Source: an uncultured Granulosicoccus sp. (GTDB lineage Bacteria; Pseudomonadota; Gammaproteobacteria; Granulosicoccales; Granulosicoccaceae). Taken from it: DNA of 8,050 bases. Numbering within the stretch: position 1 is the stretch's first letter; each line of letters starts with the position of its first letter. A program made the translations under genes and the position numbers. Below are positions 1 through 5,573 of the stretch, one piece after another. The notes beneath the pieces were generated by a model. The model did not search any database, had not been told where the DNA came from, and saw nothing but the letters and a program-made list of their open reading frames with translations. The DNA is taken from NCBI GenBank assembly GCA_938016235.1, contig CALLPU010000523.1, forward strand, positions 1 through 8,050. Direction: 5' to 3'.

Positions 1-382
1 CGTCGCATCGGATAACCTGGCTGGCATAGTCTTCATCGCTGATCCGTGGCATTCGCCAATAACTCGGATGCTCATCATCGTCGCGGTAGCGCTCCAGATA
101 ACTCCACGCGCCTTCGGTATCGGGCAATGACACATCATTGGATTCGATACGCCCTTTCATTTCCTGTAGTAGCGTTTTCTGCAACGCTAGAGTGTCTGAC
201 ATAGAGGAGTTGTACCAGTCATTCTCAGCCGCCAGATAGGCCTTGATATCCACTGGCAACTGCTCCGGGTCATCAACACAATCCTGCCAGTTATCCGCCC
301 GCAACCAGGCAAAGGGATCCTCCCACTGAACACCGTGTGCTTCACGTAGCACAGGCAAGCGCTTTGCTTGTGGCCCGTTCAC
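1..382 (-). CDS. ptrB: Oligopeptidase B / prolyl oligopeptidase family (S9A) serine peptidase, N-terminal part; runs off the left edge
   Basis: Only the first 127 or so residues are visible. I translated them by hand from a GTG at 382-380 that overlaps the dsrK stop in a GTGA. The protein opens with QAKRLPVLREAHG, then WEDPFAWLR, a YLAAEN block near residue 50, an EMKGRI block near residue 73, and WSYLERYRDDDEHPSYWR near residues 92-109. This order is characteristic of the start of the seven-bladed propeller domain in S9A peptidases (oligopeptidase B, protease II). These enzymes cut short peptides after basic residues, usually in the cytoplasm or periplasm. I see no signal peptide. The Ser-Asp-His catalytic triad lies in the missing C-terminal part, so activity cannot be judged. 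The overlap with dsrK suggests translational coupling and shared transcription with the dsr genes, although no functional link is obvious. The family call is firm; oligopeptidase B rather than another S9A member is likely but not proven. Confidence 0.8.
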   Translation of the reverse strand, partial: MNGPQAKRLPVLREAHGVQWEDPFAWLRADNWQDCVDDPEQLPVDIKAYLAAENDWYNSSMSDTLALQKTLLQEMKGRIESNDVSLPDTEGAWSYLERYRDDDEHPSYWRMPRISDEDYASQVIRCD

Positions 383-1899
383 GTGTTTGCCTTGTTGCCA
401 TCCAGCAGCAAGGCATCACCCACCAGCTGATGCAGGCTGGTCACTTGCACATTAGCCAGATCATGATGTGGCAATACAGCGGAAAGCTGGGTTTTGCAGA
501 TTGCGCAGATCGCCACCAGATGCGTCACCTGATGCGATGTCACAACTTCACGCAGAGCCTGGGCTCTGGGCAACGCCCCTTTTATGCGTACATTCATCAG
601 ATCGTCCGTGAGCAAGCCTCCGCCGCCGCCGCAACAAAAGGTGCGCTGGTGTGTGGTATCGCGGCTCATGTCAATCACCTGAGGAACACTGGCAACCAGC
701 AACTCGCGTGGAATAGTGAATTGCCCGCCTTTGATGTTTCCCATACCGGCACCGCGTGCAACGTTGCAGGAGTCGTGATAGGTCACCACCTTGCCACGGT
801 TACGCTCAGCGTCCAGCCTGATAACACCCGACTCAAGCAGCTCATGAGTCAGTTCGCAAATGTGTTGTGCACGCGGGTGAGCAGCCTCCAGAAAATTCAT
901 GGGACCCACCAGCGCATCCAGAAAGCTATAGGCAACTCGCCATGCATGACCACACTCGCCAATCACCAGCCGGGAAACATTCAGTTCAACGGCTGCATTG
1001 CGAATACGCAGCGCGATATCGCGCATGTGATCGTGCTGGCCGGTAAACAGCGCAAAATTTGCCGCCTCCGATGCTGCAGAACTGAACGTCCAGCGAATGC
1101 CCGATTGATGCAGCACTTTCGCATACCCAATCAGGCCATCAACATGCGGCTCGGCAAAAAAATCTGCCGACGGCGTTACCACCAGCATGTCAGCATCGGG
1201 ATCATCCAGTGGTAAACGCACCGGCACACCCGTCTCTTCAAGAATGTCTTCTTCCAGACTCTCCAGCACATGTGCCAGTGCGGGGGCTTTCATGCCCAGG
1301 TTATTACCTATGCTGTTTACCTTGGTGATGATTTCCTGGGAGTACTGCTGTCCCAGCCCGACACTGGCCAGTATTTCACGCCCGGCCATGGTCACTTCAC
1401 TGGTATCAATACCCTTTGGGCAGAACACCGTGCATCGCCGGCACTCAGAACACTGATGAAAGTAGTTATACCAGTCTTGCAGTAATGCCTTGTCGAGTTT
1501 ACGAGCACCTACAAGCCAGGGAAAGAACCGGCCGGCAAACGTGAAGTAGCGTCGGTACACAGAGCGCAGCAGATCCTGACGGGCCACAGGCATGTTGCGC
1601 GCATCGTGCGTTCCCAGAAAGTAGTGACATTTATCGGTACACGCGCCGCACTTGGTACAGGTATCGAGGAACACGCGTAGGCCACGACGAGACGCCACCA
1701 ATTCTCCCAGACGCGCAATGGCCCGGTCATGCCAGTCTTCAACCAGTGTGCCGGGCAATTTCAGCTGCTGCTGCACACTGGCATCGGCAACTGCTGAGTG
1801 TTCGTTACTCATGGCCCCTTCGCGTATCAACGGTATAACCCGATAGCGTCCAACAACCGACGGCACCTCGGCGGCCGCTACAGGTTGACTATCGTTCAC
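379..1899 (-). CDS. dsrK: DsrK: HdrD-like Fe-S subunit of the DsrMK(JOP) complex
   Basis: This is the cytoplasmic catalytic subunit of the DsrMK membrane complex, thought to exchange electrons between the DsrC thiol/trisulfide couple and quinones through DsrM. Numbered from the GTG at 1899 (506 aa), there are two cysteine motifs for [4Fe-4S] clusters: CTKCGACTDKC at residues 81-91 and CSECRRCTVFCP at 150-161. A complete C-terminal CCG domain follows, with Cys378 (HDSCNVARG), Cys422-Cys423 (FCCGGGGG) and Cys465/Cys468 (CAICKTQ). This pattern binds the non-cubane cluster in HdrB/HdrD/DsrK. An extra cysteine, Cys316, sits in GECGH, as is usual in the family. The conserved stretch around NMPVARQDLLRSVYRRYFT supports DsrK over a generic glycolate oxidase GlcF or lactate oxidase LutA. 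The start is uncertain. GTG at 1899 overlaps the dsrM stop by 11 bases. ATG at 1812 (477 aa) has an AGGGG only 2 bases upstream, and the 29 intervening codons include two ATA, which weakens the longer form. A TTG at 1926 is also open. Confidence 0.9.
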   Translation of the reverse strand: MNDSQPVAAAEVPSVVGRYRVIPLIREGAMSNEHSAVADASVQQQLKLPGTLVEDWHDRAIARLGELVASRRGLRVFLDTCTKCGACTDKCHYFLGTHDARNMPVARQDLLRSVYRRYFTFAGRFFPWLVGARKLDKALLQDWYNYFHQCSECRRCTVFCPKGIDTSEVTMAGREILASVGLGQQYSQEIITKVNSIGNNLGMKAPALAHVLESLEEDILEETGVPVRLPLDDPDADMLVVTPSADFFAEPHVDGLIGYAKVLHQSGIRWTFSSAASEAANFALFTGQHDHMRDIALRIRNAAVELNVSRLVIGECGHAWRVAYSFLDALVGPMNFLEAAHPRAQHICELTHELLESGVIRLDAERNRGKVVTYHDSCNVARGAGMGNIKGGQFTIPRELLVASVPQVIDMSRDTTHQRTFCCGGGGGLLTDDLMNVRIKGALPRAQALREVVTSHQVTHLVAICAICKTQLSAVLPHHDLANVQVTSLHQLVGDALLLDGNKANT

Positions 1900-2563
1900 G
1901 CTGGTTCCAGGTGGGGCTGAATACAATGCCGATACCGTGAATCAGTTTGCTCACGGGGAATATCAACATCAGCACGCTTACCAGGGCAAGATGTACCATC
2001 AGAGAGGCACTGTCGGGTAGCGATTGCCACTGCGCAGTCAACGCTCCACGAAGAAATTCACCGGTACTGTACAAATCAGCCGGCCAGTGGCGTTTTATCA
2101 AAGCCCCCGTTATACCGATAGCCATGAGCAGCAACAGGTGCAGATAATCACTGGGAGATGATATGTAGCGCACCCTGTCCACCAGACATCGACGCAGCAA
2201 CAGAATCAGCAGACCACTCATCATGGCCAGCAGTGCCCAGCCACTGAATTGAATGAACGGTAGCAGCGCTAATGGCAACTGCGGGAACAGCAATCGCAGG
2301 TGCATGATCAACAGCCATAACAACCCGTAATGAAACAGTATGCTGCCCACCCACGTTATCAGACTGGCGCGTGCCAGTGAGCGAAACAGCACCAGTTCCA
2401 ACAGCAATCGACCAACCACACCCGCCCTGCTCTGCGGCGCTGGAGTGAGTGGTATCGGTAGCGGCGAGGCGGTTCGCTTCCAGATAAAAGCTCGATAGAA
2501 CGTTGCGATCAGTGCCCAGTAAAACACCAGCGCAAACAGGATGCCTGGCAGGAGTTCAGACAC
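1889..2563 (-). CDS. dsrM: DsrM: NarI-like dihaem b membrane subunit of the DsrMK complex
   Basis: This is an integral membrane cytochrome b that would pass electrons between DsrK and the quinone pool. From the GTG at 2563 it has 224 residues. Hydrophobic helices lie near residues 5-27, 67-89, 96-121, 142-157 and 185-210, matching the five-helix NarI fold. Four histidines have the NarI spacing: His78 and His88 (10 apart, in FHYGLLWLLIMH) and His191 and His209 (18 apart, in VHLALV and KLIHG). E. coli NarI uses His56/66 and His187/205, so two haem b groups are expected. The gene lies between dsrC and dsrK. The start is not certain: GTG at 2563 overlaps the dsrC end by 8 bases and begins just before the first helix, whereas ATG at 2590 overlaps by 35 bases and adds nine residues. 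Neither has a good Shine-Dalgarno sequence. ATG at 2665 lies too deep inside dsrC. Sequence conservation in this family is low, so the context and histidine spacing carry the call. Confidence 0.85.
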   Translation of the reverse strand: MSELLPGILFALVFYWALIATFYRAFIWKRTASPLPIPLTPAPQSRAGVVGRLLLELVLFRSLARASLITWVGSILFHYGLLWLLIMHLRLLFPQLPLALLPFIQFSGWALLAMMSGLLILLLRRCLVDRVRYISSPSDYLHLLLLMAIGITGALIKRHWPADLYSTGEFLRGALTAQWQSLPDSASLMVHLALVSVLMLIFPVSKLIHGIGIVFSPTWNQRER

Positions 2564-2882
2564 AACCGGTGGGTTTGGGCAGTCCGGCATAACGACACGC
2601 TTGCTTTGCCGGCCCCTTGGGAAACAGTTCGTACAGGTAACGACTATTGCCTTTTTCCTGGCCATAGCGCTTGCCGATCTGTTTGGTCAGTATGCGTATG
2701 GCCGGGGCAATTTCGTAGTTTTCATAGTACTCCTGCAAGAAGTTGATCACCTCCCAGTGGCCTTCAGTGAGTTCAATACCGTCTGCCAGAGCCAGCTCTT
2801 CCGCCAATGCCGCAGTCCAGTCTGAGCGTCGCTTCAGATACCCCTCATGATCGGTCTCTAAGGTGTCAATCAATGCACTCAT
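2556..2882 (-). CDS. dsrC: DsrC: sulfur-carrier protein with both redox cysteines
   Basis: DsrC is a small soluble cytoplasmic protein that carries sulfur as a persulfide or trisulfide on its flexible C-terminal arm. It is the partner of DsrAB and the proposed substrate of DsrK. The 108 residues match the family length (about 105-112). Conserved blocks are LTEGHWEVINFLQEYYENY (residues 38-56), IAPAIRILTK, EKGNSRYLYELFP and the arm QACRYAGLPKPTGCV. The penultimate Cys107 (CysA) and Cys96 (CysB, eleven positions earlier) are both present. TusE, the tRNA-thiolation relative, keeps only the penultimate cysteine, so this is a true DsrC by that criterion. The ATG at 2882 fits the family N-terminus, although no clear ribosome binding site precedes it. 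It lies 80 bases after cbiX and overlaps dsrM. No dsrAB or dsrEFH is adjacent, so its upstream sulfur donor must be encoded elsewhere. Confidence 0.95.
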   Translation of the reverse strand: MSALIDTLETDHEGYLKRRSDWTAALAEELALADGIELTEGHWEVINFLQEYYENYEIAPAIRILTKQIGKRYGQEKGNSRYLYELFPKGPAKQACRYAGLPKPTGCV

Positions 2883-2962
2883 GGCAGTGTTCGGATCATC
2901 GTTTCAAGGGGTCATGTGCAGGCGTTGAGCAACAGGCAGACGTACGGGTGCCTGTGCCCCGG

Positions 2963-3322
2963 CTAGCCGGCAAGCTTCAGCAACACGTCGACCAACTCGT
3001 CCGAGGTACCCAGATAATCCGTGATATGGATATCCATATCGGGGTACTCGGCCTGCTTGATGGCCACTTGCTCCGGGATGTCCTCCGCCACGTGCGTACC
3101 CCGGGCGAGAAAATAGGGCACCACGCTGACGCTGGTAGCACCGCGGGCAATGCAGCGTTCAATACCATCGGGAATCAGGGGGTCAGCCAATTCCAGGAAC
3201 GCATGCTCAACAACGTCGAAATTGGCGGCGGCCTTGGCAGCGAGCCGCTCCGACAGGCGTGCGATTTCAGAGTTGGATTCTGCTCGTCGACTGCCATGAG
3301 CCACGAGGAGTAAAGATTTCAT
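2963..3322 (-). CDS. cbiX: Small (CbiX-S type) sirohydrochlorin cobalt/ferrochelatase
   Basis: The protein probably inserts Fe2+ or Co2+ into sirohydrochlorin, the last step of siroheme synthesis or an early step of cobalamin synthesis, in the cytoplasm. It has 119 residues and a single chelatase domain. The first strand and metal-site motif is LLLVAHGSR (His9). AFLELADP lies at residues 41-48, and VVPYFLARGTHVAEDIPE (67-84) supplies the second metal-binding histidine, His77. Both histidines match the ligands described in CbiX-S. Long-form CbiX/SirB proteins have two such domains; this has one, so it would act as a homodimer. It is the first gene after a good promoter and lies 80 bases upstream of dsrC. 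Siroheme is the prosthetic group of DsrAB, so an iron-inserting role supporting a sulfite reductase is the natural inference, but cobalt cannot be excluded from sequence. The ATG at 3322 is placed directly before the first beta strand; its Shine-Dalgarno sequence is weak. Confidence 0.88.
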   Translation of the reverse strand: MKSLLLVAHGSRRAESNSEIARLSERLAAKAAANFDVVEHAFLELADPLIPDGIERCIARGATSVSVVPYFLARGTHVAEDIPEQVAIKQAEYPDMDIHITDYLGTSDELVDVLLKLAG

Positions 3323-3382
3323 CAGGGTGTTTGCCAGGGTGCGTGTTGGAGACGGAATTCATGCGCGCTACTTAGAGCCGCT

Positions 3383-3411
3383 AGTATACCGATACGCACC
3401 TGAGTGACCAA
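3383..3411 (-). promoter_or_regulatory. Predicted sigma-70 promoter of the cbiX-dsrCMK operon
   Basis: Read on the minus strand, TTGGTC (3411-3406) is followed by a 17-base spacer and TATACT (3388-3383). The -10 box matches the consensus at five of six positions, the -35 box at four, and the spacer is optimal. Transcription would start near 3376, leaving an untranslated leader of about 54 bases before the cbiX ATG. I see no repressor or activator operator next to it. It is the only convincing promoter I found upstream of the dsr genes; none is obvious in the 80-base cbiX-dsrC gap. Confidence 0.6.
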
Positions 3412-3465
3412 TGAATCACCACAAGCATCGGGAATGCAGGCCGAAATGCAGACCAGAACACCCAC

Positions 3466-3479
3466 GGCGCAGCGGCGCC
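3466..3479. repeat. Small GC-only inverted repeat in the intergenic region
   Basis: The arms GGCGC and GCGCC enclose a four-base loop. It lies in the 257-base gap between the lipoprotein gene and cbiX, between the larger hairpin and the predicted promoter. No T-run follows on either strand. It could add to transcription termination or be chance in GC-rich DNA. Confidence 0.25.
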
Positions 3480-3516
3480 CGATCAGATGGACCGGGGAGC
3501 CGCTACGCTCAATGAA

Positions 3517-3542
3517 TCTGACGATGCCCGAGCATCATCAGA
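3517..3542 (-). terminator. Strong RNA hairpin after the CsbD-like lipoprotein gene, likely terminator or 3' stabiliser
   Basis: On the minus strand TCTGATGATGC is followed by the loop TCGG and then GCATCGTCAGA. This gives an 11-base-pair stem with one U-G wobble. On the plus strand the same position would be an A-C mismatch, so the structure is best formed by the minus-strand transcript. It begins 37 bases after the stop at 3580. Only a weak T-rich stretch (TTCATTG) follows, so classic intrinsic termination is uncertain; it may protect the 3' end or act with Rho. Confidence 0.45.
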
Positions 3543-3579
3543 CCCACGCTTCAAGACAACAGGCTTGTCAGCCGCCGTT

Positions 3580-3978
3580 CTACAGCGAAGAAGCCCAGTC
3601 GTTGACTTCCATTTCGGCAGTTTCTCTATCCAGACCGTATTTGTCCTGCACCAGCGACACGAGCTGATCACGATCGCCGTTGACCGTCAGCAGATCTTCT
3701 TCTGTCAATTCTGCCCAACGATCCTTGATGTTGCCGATGGAATCCTGCCAGTTCGCCTGCATATCCTGCCAGCCGGCACTCTCCATTACATCAGCCGCCG
3801 CGTCGGTGGCCTGAGCGACGGCTTCGTCCGCCACAGCGGCTGCGTCAGTGGCTGTCGCGTCCACGGCCGAGCTGACCTCGCCCTCCGCAGGTAGTGGCTC
3901 AGACGTACCGCCACCGCAGCCTGCTACCAACAGACCTGCGACTGCTACAGCTCCGATGTTCGTTATCAATCTGATCAT
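3580..3978 (-). CDS. CsbD-domain lipoprotein, predicted envelope stress-type protein
   Basis: The 132-residue protein starts MIRLITNIGAVAVAGLLVAGC, a type II signal peptide with lipobox VAGC (lipidated Cys21). Residues 22-24 are Gly, so there is no Asp at +2 to retain it in the inner membrane, and outer-membrane sorting is expected. Residues about 33-68 are an acidic Ala-rich linker likely to be helical. Residues about 70-128 match the CsbD-like domain: WQDMQANWQDSIGNIKDRW, then LTEEDLLTVNGDRDQL and a final amphipathic helix ending in NDWAS. CsbD proteins are stress-induced (sigma-B in Bacillus; abundant small proteins in Proteobacteria) and have no known biochemical activity. The ATG at 3978 is chosen because GGAGGG lies seven bases upstream and the signal peptide begins there; a GTG at 4068 would add 30 residues that spoil it. 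It is monocistronic by spacing (gaps of 170 and 257 bases). The role is unknown beyond a probable stress link. Confidence 0.82.
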   Translation of the reverse strand: MIRLITNIGAVAVAGLLVAGCGGGTSEPLPAEGEVSSAVDATATDAAAVADEAVAQATDAAADVMESAGWQDMQANWQDSIGNIKDRWAELTEEDLLTVNGDRDQLVSLVQDKYGLDRETAEMEVNDWASSL

Positions 3979-3985
3979 GCTAGGA

Positions 3986-3991
3986 CCCTCC
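3986..3991 (-). promoter_or_regulatory. Strong ribosome binding site of the CsbD-like lipoprotein gene
   Basis: GGAGGG on the minus strand sits seven bases before the ATG at 3978. It fixes the start of the lipoprotein gene and is the clearest Shine-Dalgarno sequence in the window; most other genes here have weak ones. This suggests efficient translation of the lipoprotein. Confidence 0.75.
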
Positions 3992-4120
3992 GTCACGTTA
4001 ACTGAAAAACACTCGAACCCCAGGATTTTTCCAAGGCATGGCGAGAATAACGAGAGCCACGAACACACGGGCTTACAGAGCAGTACGGATAGGTTTTGTT
4101 GTCGCTAAACCCCTGTATTA

Positions 4121-4134
4121 GCTGGCATTCCAGC
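4121..4134 (-). terminator. Short hairpin after the HisD-like gene, possible weak terminator
   Basis: On the minus strand GCTGG-AATG-CCAGC forms a perfect five-base-pair stem with a four-base loop, beginning 14 bases after the stop at 4149. No T-run follows (TAATACAGG). It lies in the 170-base gap before the lipoprotein gene, where I see no convincing promoter. Its position suits the end of the sps-spp-hisD-like transcript, but the stem is short. Confidence 0.3.
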
Positions 4135-4148
4135 GTTATGACGTATGG

Positions 4149-5489
4149 TTAATGACAACGCGCCGCATCTCTTAGCGATGACACCGCATTGGCGTGACCA
4201 TCAAAACCTTCGTAGGTTGCGAAACGATGCGTATGTGGGGCCATTTCCGCGTAACCGGCGGCCGTCATGTGGCCAACGGAACAAGTCTTCATGAAATCGT
4301 GCACGCCTAAGGGAGAGTGAGTGCGAGCCGCTGATGATGTTGGCAATACGCAGTTCGGGCCCATCATGTAGTTGGCAATGGAACCTGCCGCGTGCTCACC
4401 GAGCAGGATTTCACTGGCGTTGCGGATATACGACAAGTGTTCGTAAGGTGCTGTAGACAACACCTGGCAATGCTCAGGCGCGTAGTCGTTGATGAATTCA
4501 TAGGCTTGCGCTGCGTTTTGTGCCAGCACAATGCCACCACGCTGACCGCTGAGCACCGCTGAAGAATAACCGGCAAGTCTTTCACGCTGGTGATCCCAGT
4601 AGCGAGGAATGGCCGCACGAACCGCGTGTGCCAGCTTTGCATCCCACGTGACCAGAAAGGCACTGCTATCCGCACCATGTTCAGACTCGATGGTCATATC
4701 CAGAGCGGCTATTTCCGGATTGGCCGTCTCGTCGGCCAGCAGGATGGTTTCACTCGGTCCTGCCGGCAAGCCAGGATCAATGCGCCCAGCCAGCAAGCGT
4801 TTGGCTGCAGCCACCCAGGGGTTTCCCGGCCCCACTATCTTGAAGCATCGAGGAATGGTTGCGGTACCGTAGGCAGCCGCCGCCACGGCCTGCGCACCGC
4901 CAGCCTTGAACACGTTTTCCACACCCGCCAGACGGGCGGCAACCAGTGTCGCAGGATCGACTTTTCCATCGGCACCCGGTGGCGTCAGGATAATCGGTTC
5001 CGGAACACCGGCCACGTTTGCCGGTATGGCCGTCATCAAAGTCACCGACGGAAAAGAACCTTTGCCGCGCGGTGAGTAACACGCAACCGAATCAATGGCC
5101 GTGGATCGCTCGCCGACCAACACACCCGGGCGAATCTCTTTCATCCACATTTCAGGAGGCCGCTGTGCTTCATGAAAACGGCGAATGTTGTCTGCTGCAT
5201 ACTCCAGCGTCTCTATCATCGACTTGTCGATCTCATCGAACGCTTTGTCGATTTCAGAGCGCGTTGCCGCAATGGCATTCGCCTCTAGTGACGTCGCACC
5301 ATCGTAGAGCTGGCCAAACCTGGCCAGTGCCTTGTCACCGTCGTTTTTAACCGCATCAACAATTGGTCTGGCACCTTCCAGAAAAGGTTCAAGATCATCC
5401 TCTGCACGTGTCAGTAGCTGTTCACGCTGACTGGAATCCAGCCGAGCAAGCTCGTGCAGGGATACCTCTGGGTATTGACGATCAGTCAT
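4149..5489 (-). CDS. Histidinol dehydrogenase (HisD) family protein with altered zinc site; probably not histidine biosynthesis
   Basis: The 446-residue protein aligns end to end with HisD, an NAD-dependent zinc enzyme that oxidises an alcohol to an acid. Recognisable blocks are KAGGAQAVAAAAYGT (196-210), KIVGPGNPWVAAAKR (217-231), GLPAGPSETILLADE (240-254), the catalytic Glu339-His340 in APEHC, MMGPNCVLPT, and His432 in GHANAVSSLR. Relative to E. coli HisD, zinc ligands Gln259 and Asp360 align with Glu268 and Asn373, while His262 and His419 are kept (His271, His432). HisD His367 aligns with Cys380. The substrate loop reads YSPRGKGSF, more basic than the YIPGGSAP of HisD. With no his genes nearby, this is more likely a paralogue for another, perhaps anionic, alcohol; HpsN (sulfopropanediol dehydrogenase) is one known diverged member, but I cannot assign that function. 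It lies 84 bases after spp. The start at 5489 is preferred; ATG at 5552 would add 21 residues unlike the family, and neither has a good ribosome binding site. Confidence 0.82.
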   Translation of the reverse strand: MTDRQYPEVSLHELARLDSSQREQLLTRAEDDLEPFLEGARPIVDAVKNDGDKALARFGQLYDGATSLEANAIAATRSEIDKAFDEIDKSMIETLEYAADNIRRFHEAQRPPEMWMKEIRPGVLVGERSTAIDSVACYSPRGKGSFPSVTLMTAIPANVAGVPEPIILTPPGADGKVDPATLVAARLAGVENVFKAGGAQAVAAAAYGTATIPRCFKIVGPGNPWVAAAKRLLAGRIDPGLPAGPSETILLADETANPEIAALDMTIESEHGADSSAFLVTWDAKLAHAVRAAIPRYWDHQRERLAGYSSAVLSGQRGGIVLAQNAAQAYEFINDYAPEHCQVLSTAPYEHLSYIRNASEILLGEHAAGSIANYMMGPNCVLPTSSAARTHSPLGVHDFMKTCSVGHMTAAGYAEMAPHTHRFATYEGFDGHANAVSSLRDAARCH

Positions 5490-5573
5490 TGGGGAGCCGT
5501 TGATGGTTAATTGGAAACGGACGGCCCCACCGCGTTGGAGCCTGAAGAACATACGACGGCTCAGTATACCCGC

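Noticed and set aside
1..382. dsrL or dsrJ following dsrK, as expected in a canonical dsr operon
   Set aside because: Hand translation gives an S9A peptidase N-terminus (DPFAWLR, YLAAEN, EMKGRI) with neither the CxxCH haem motifs of DsrJ nor the flavin/Fe-S motifs of DsrL.
337..1215. Long plus-strand open frame (292 codons) opposite dsrK
   Set aside because: It lies entirely within the dsrK/ptrB coding region, resembles no family I recognise, and dsrK has clear conserved motifs in the opposite frame. It is a shadow frame favoured by composition.
2959..2970. Perfect 12-base palindrome CCGGCTAGCCGG spanning the cbiX stop codon
   Set aside because: It is too short to be a terminator, has no T-run, and most of it is cbiX coding sequence. 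It could be chance, so it is not listed as a regulatory site.
2807..3313. Plus-strand open frame of 168 codons opposite dsrC and cbiX
   Set aside because: It covers two well-supported minus-strand genes and the gap between them, with no ribosome binding site or family resemblance.
3979..4148. Promoter for the CsbD-like lipoprotein gene
   Set aside because: I looked for sigma-70, sigma-E, sigma-32 and sigma-54 patterns on the minus strand. The TATTCT near the middle has no acceptable -35 at the right distance, so nothing could be supported.
4149..5489. Assignment as hisD of histidine biosynthesis, or firmly as hpsN
   Set aside because: Two zinc-ligand positions and the substrate loop differ from HisD and no his genes are adjacent. 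For hpsN there is no neighbouring sulfonate gene and I cannot run the tree that would decide it.
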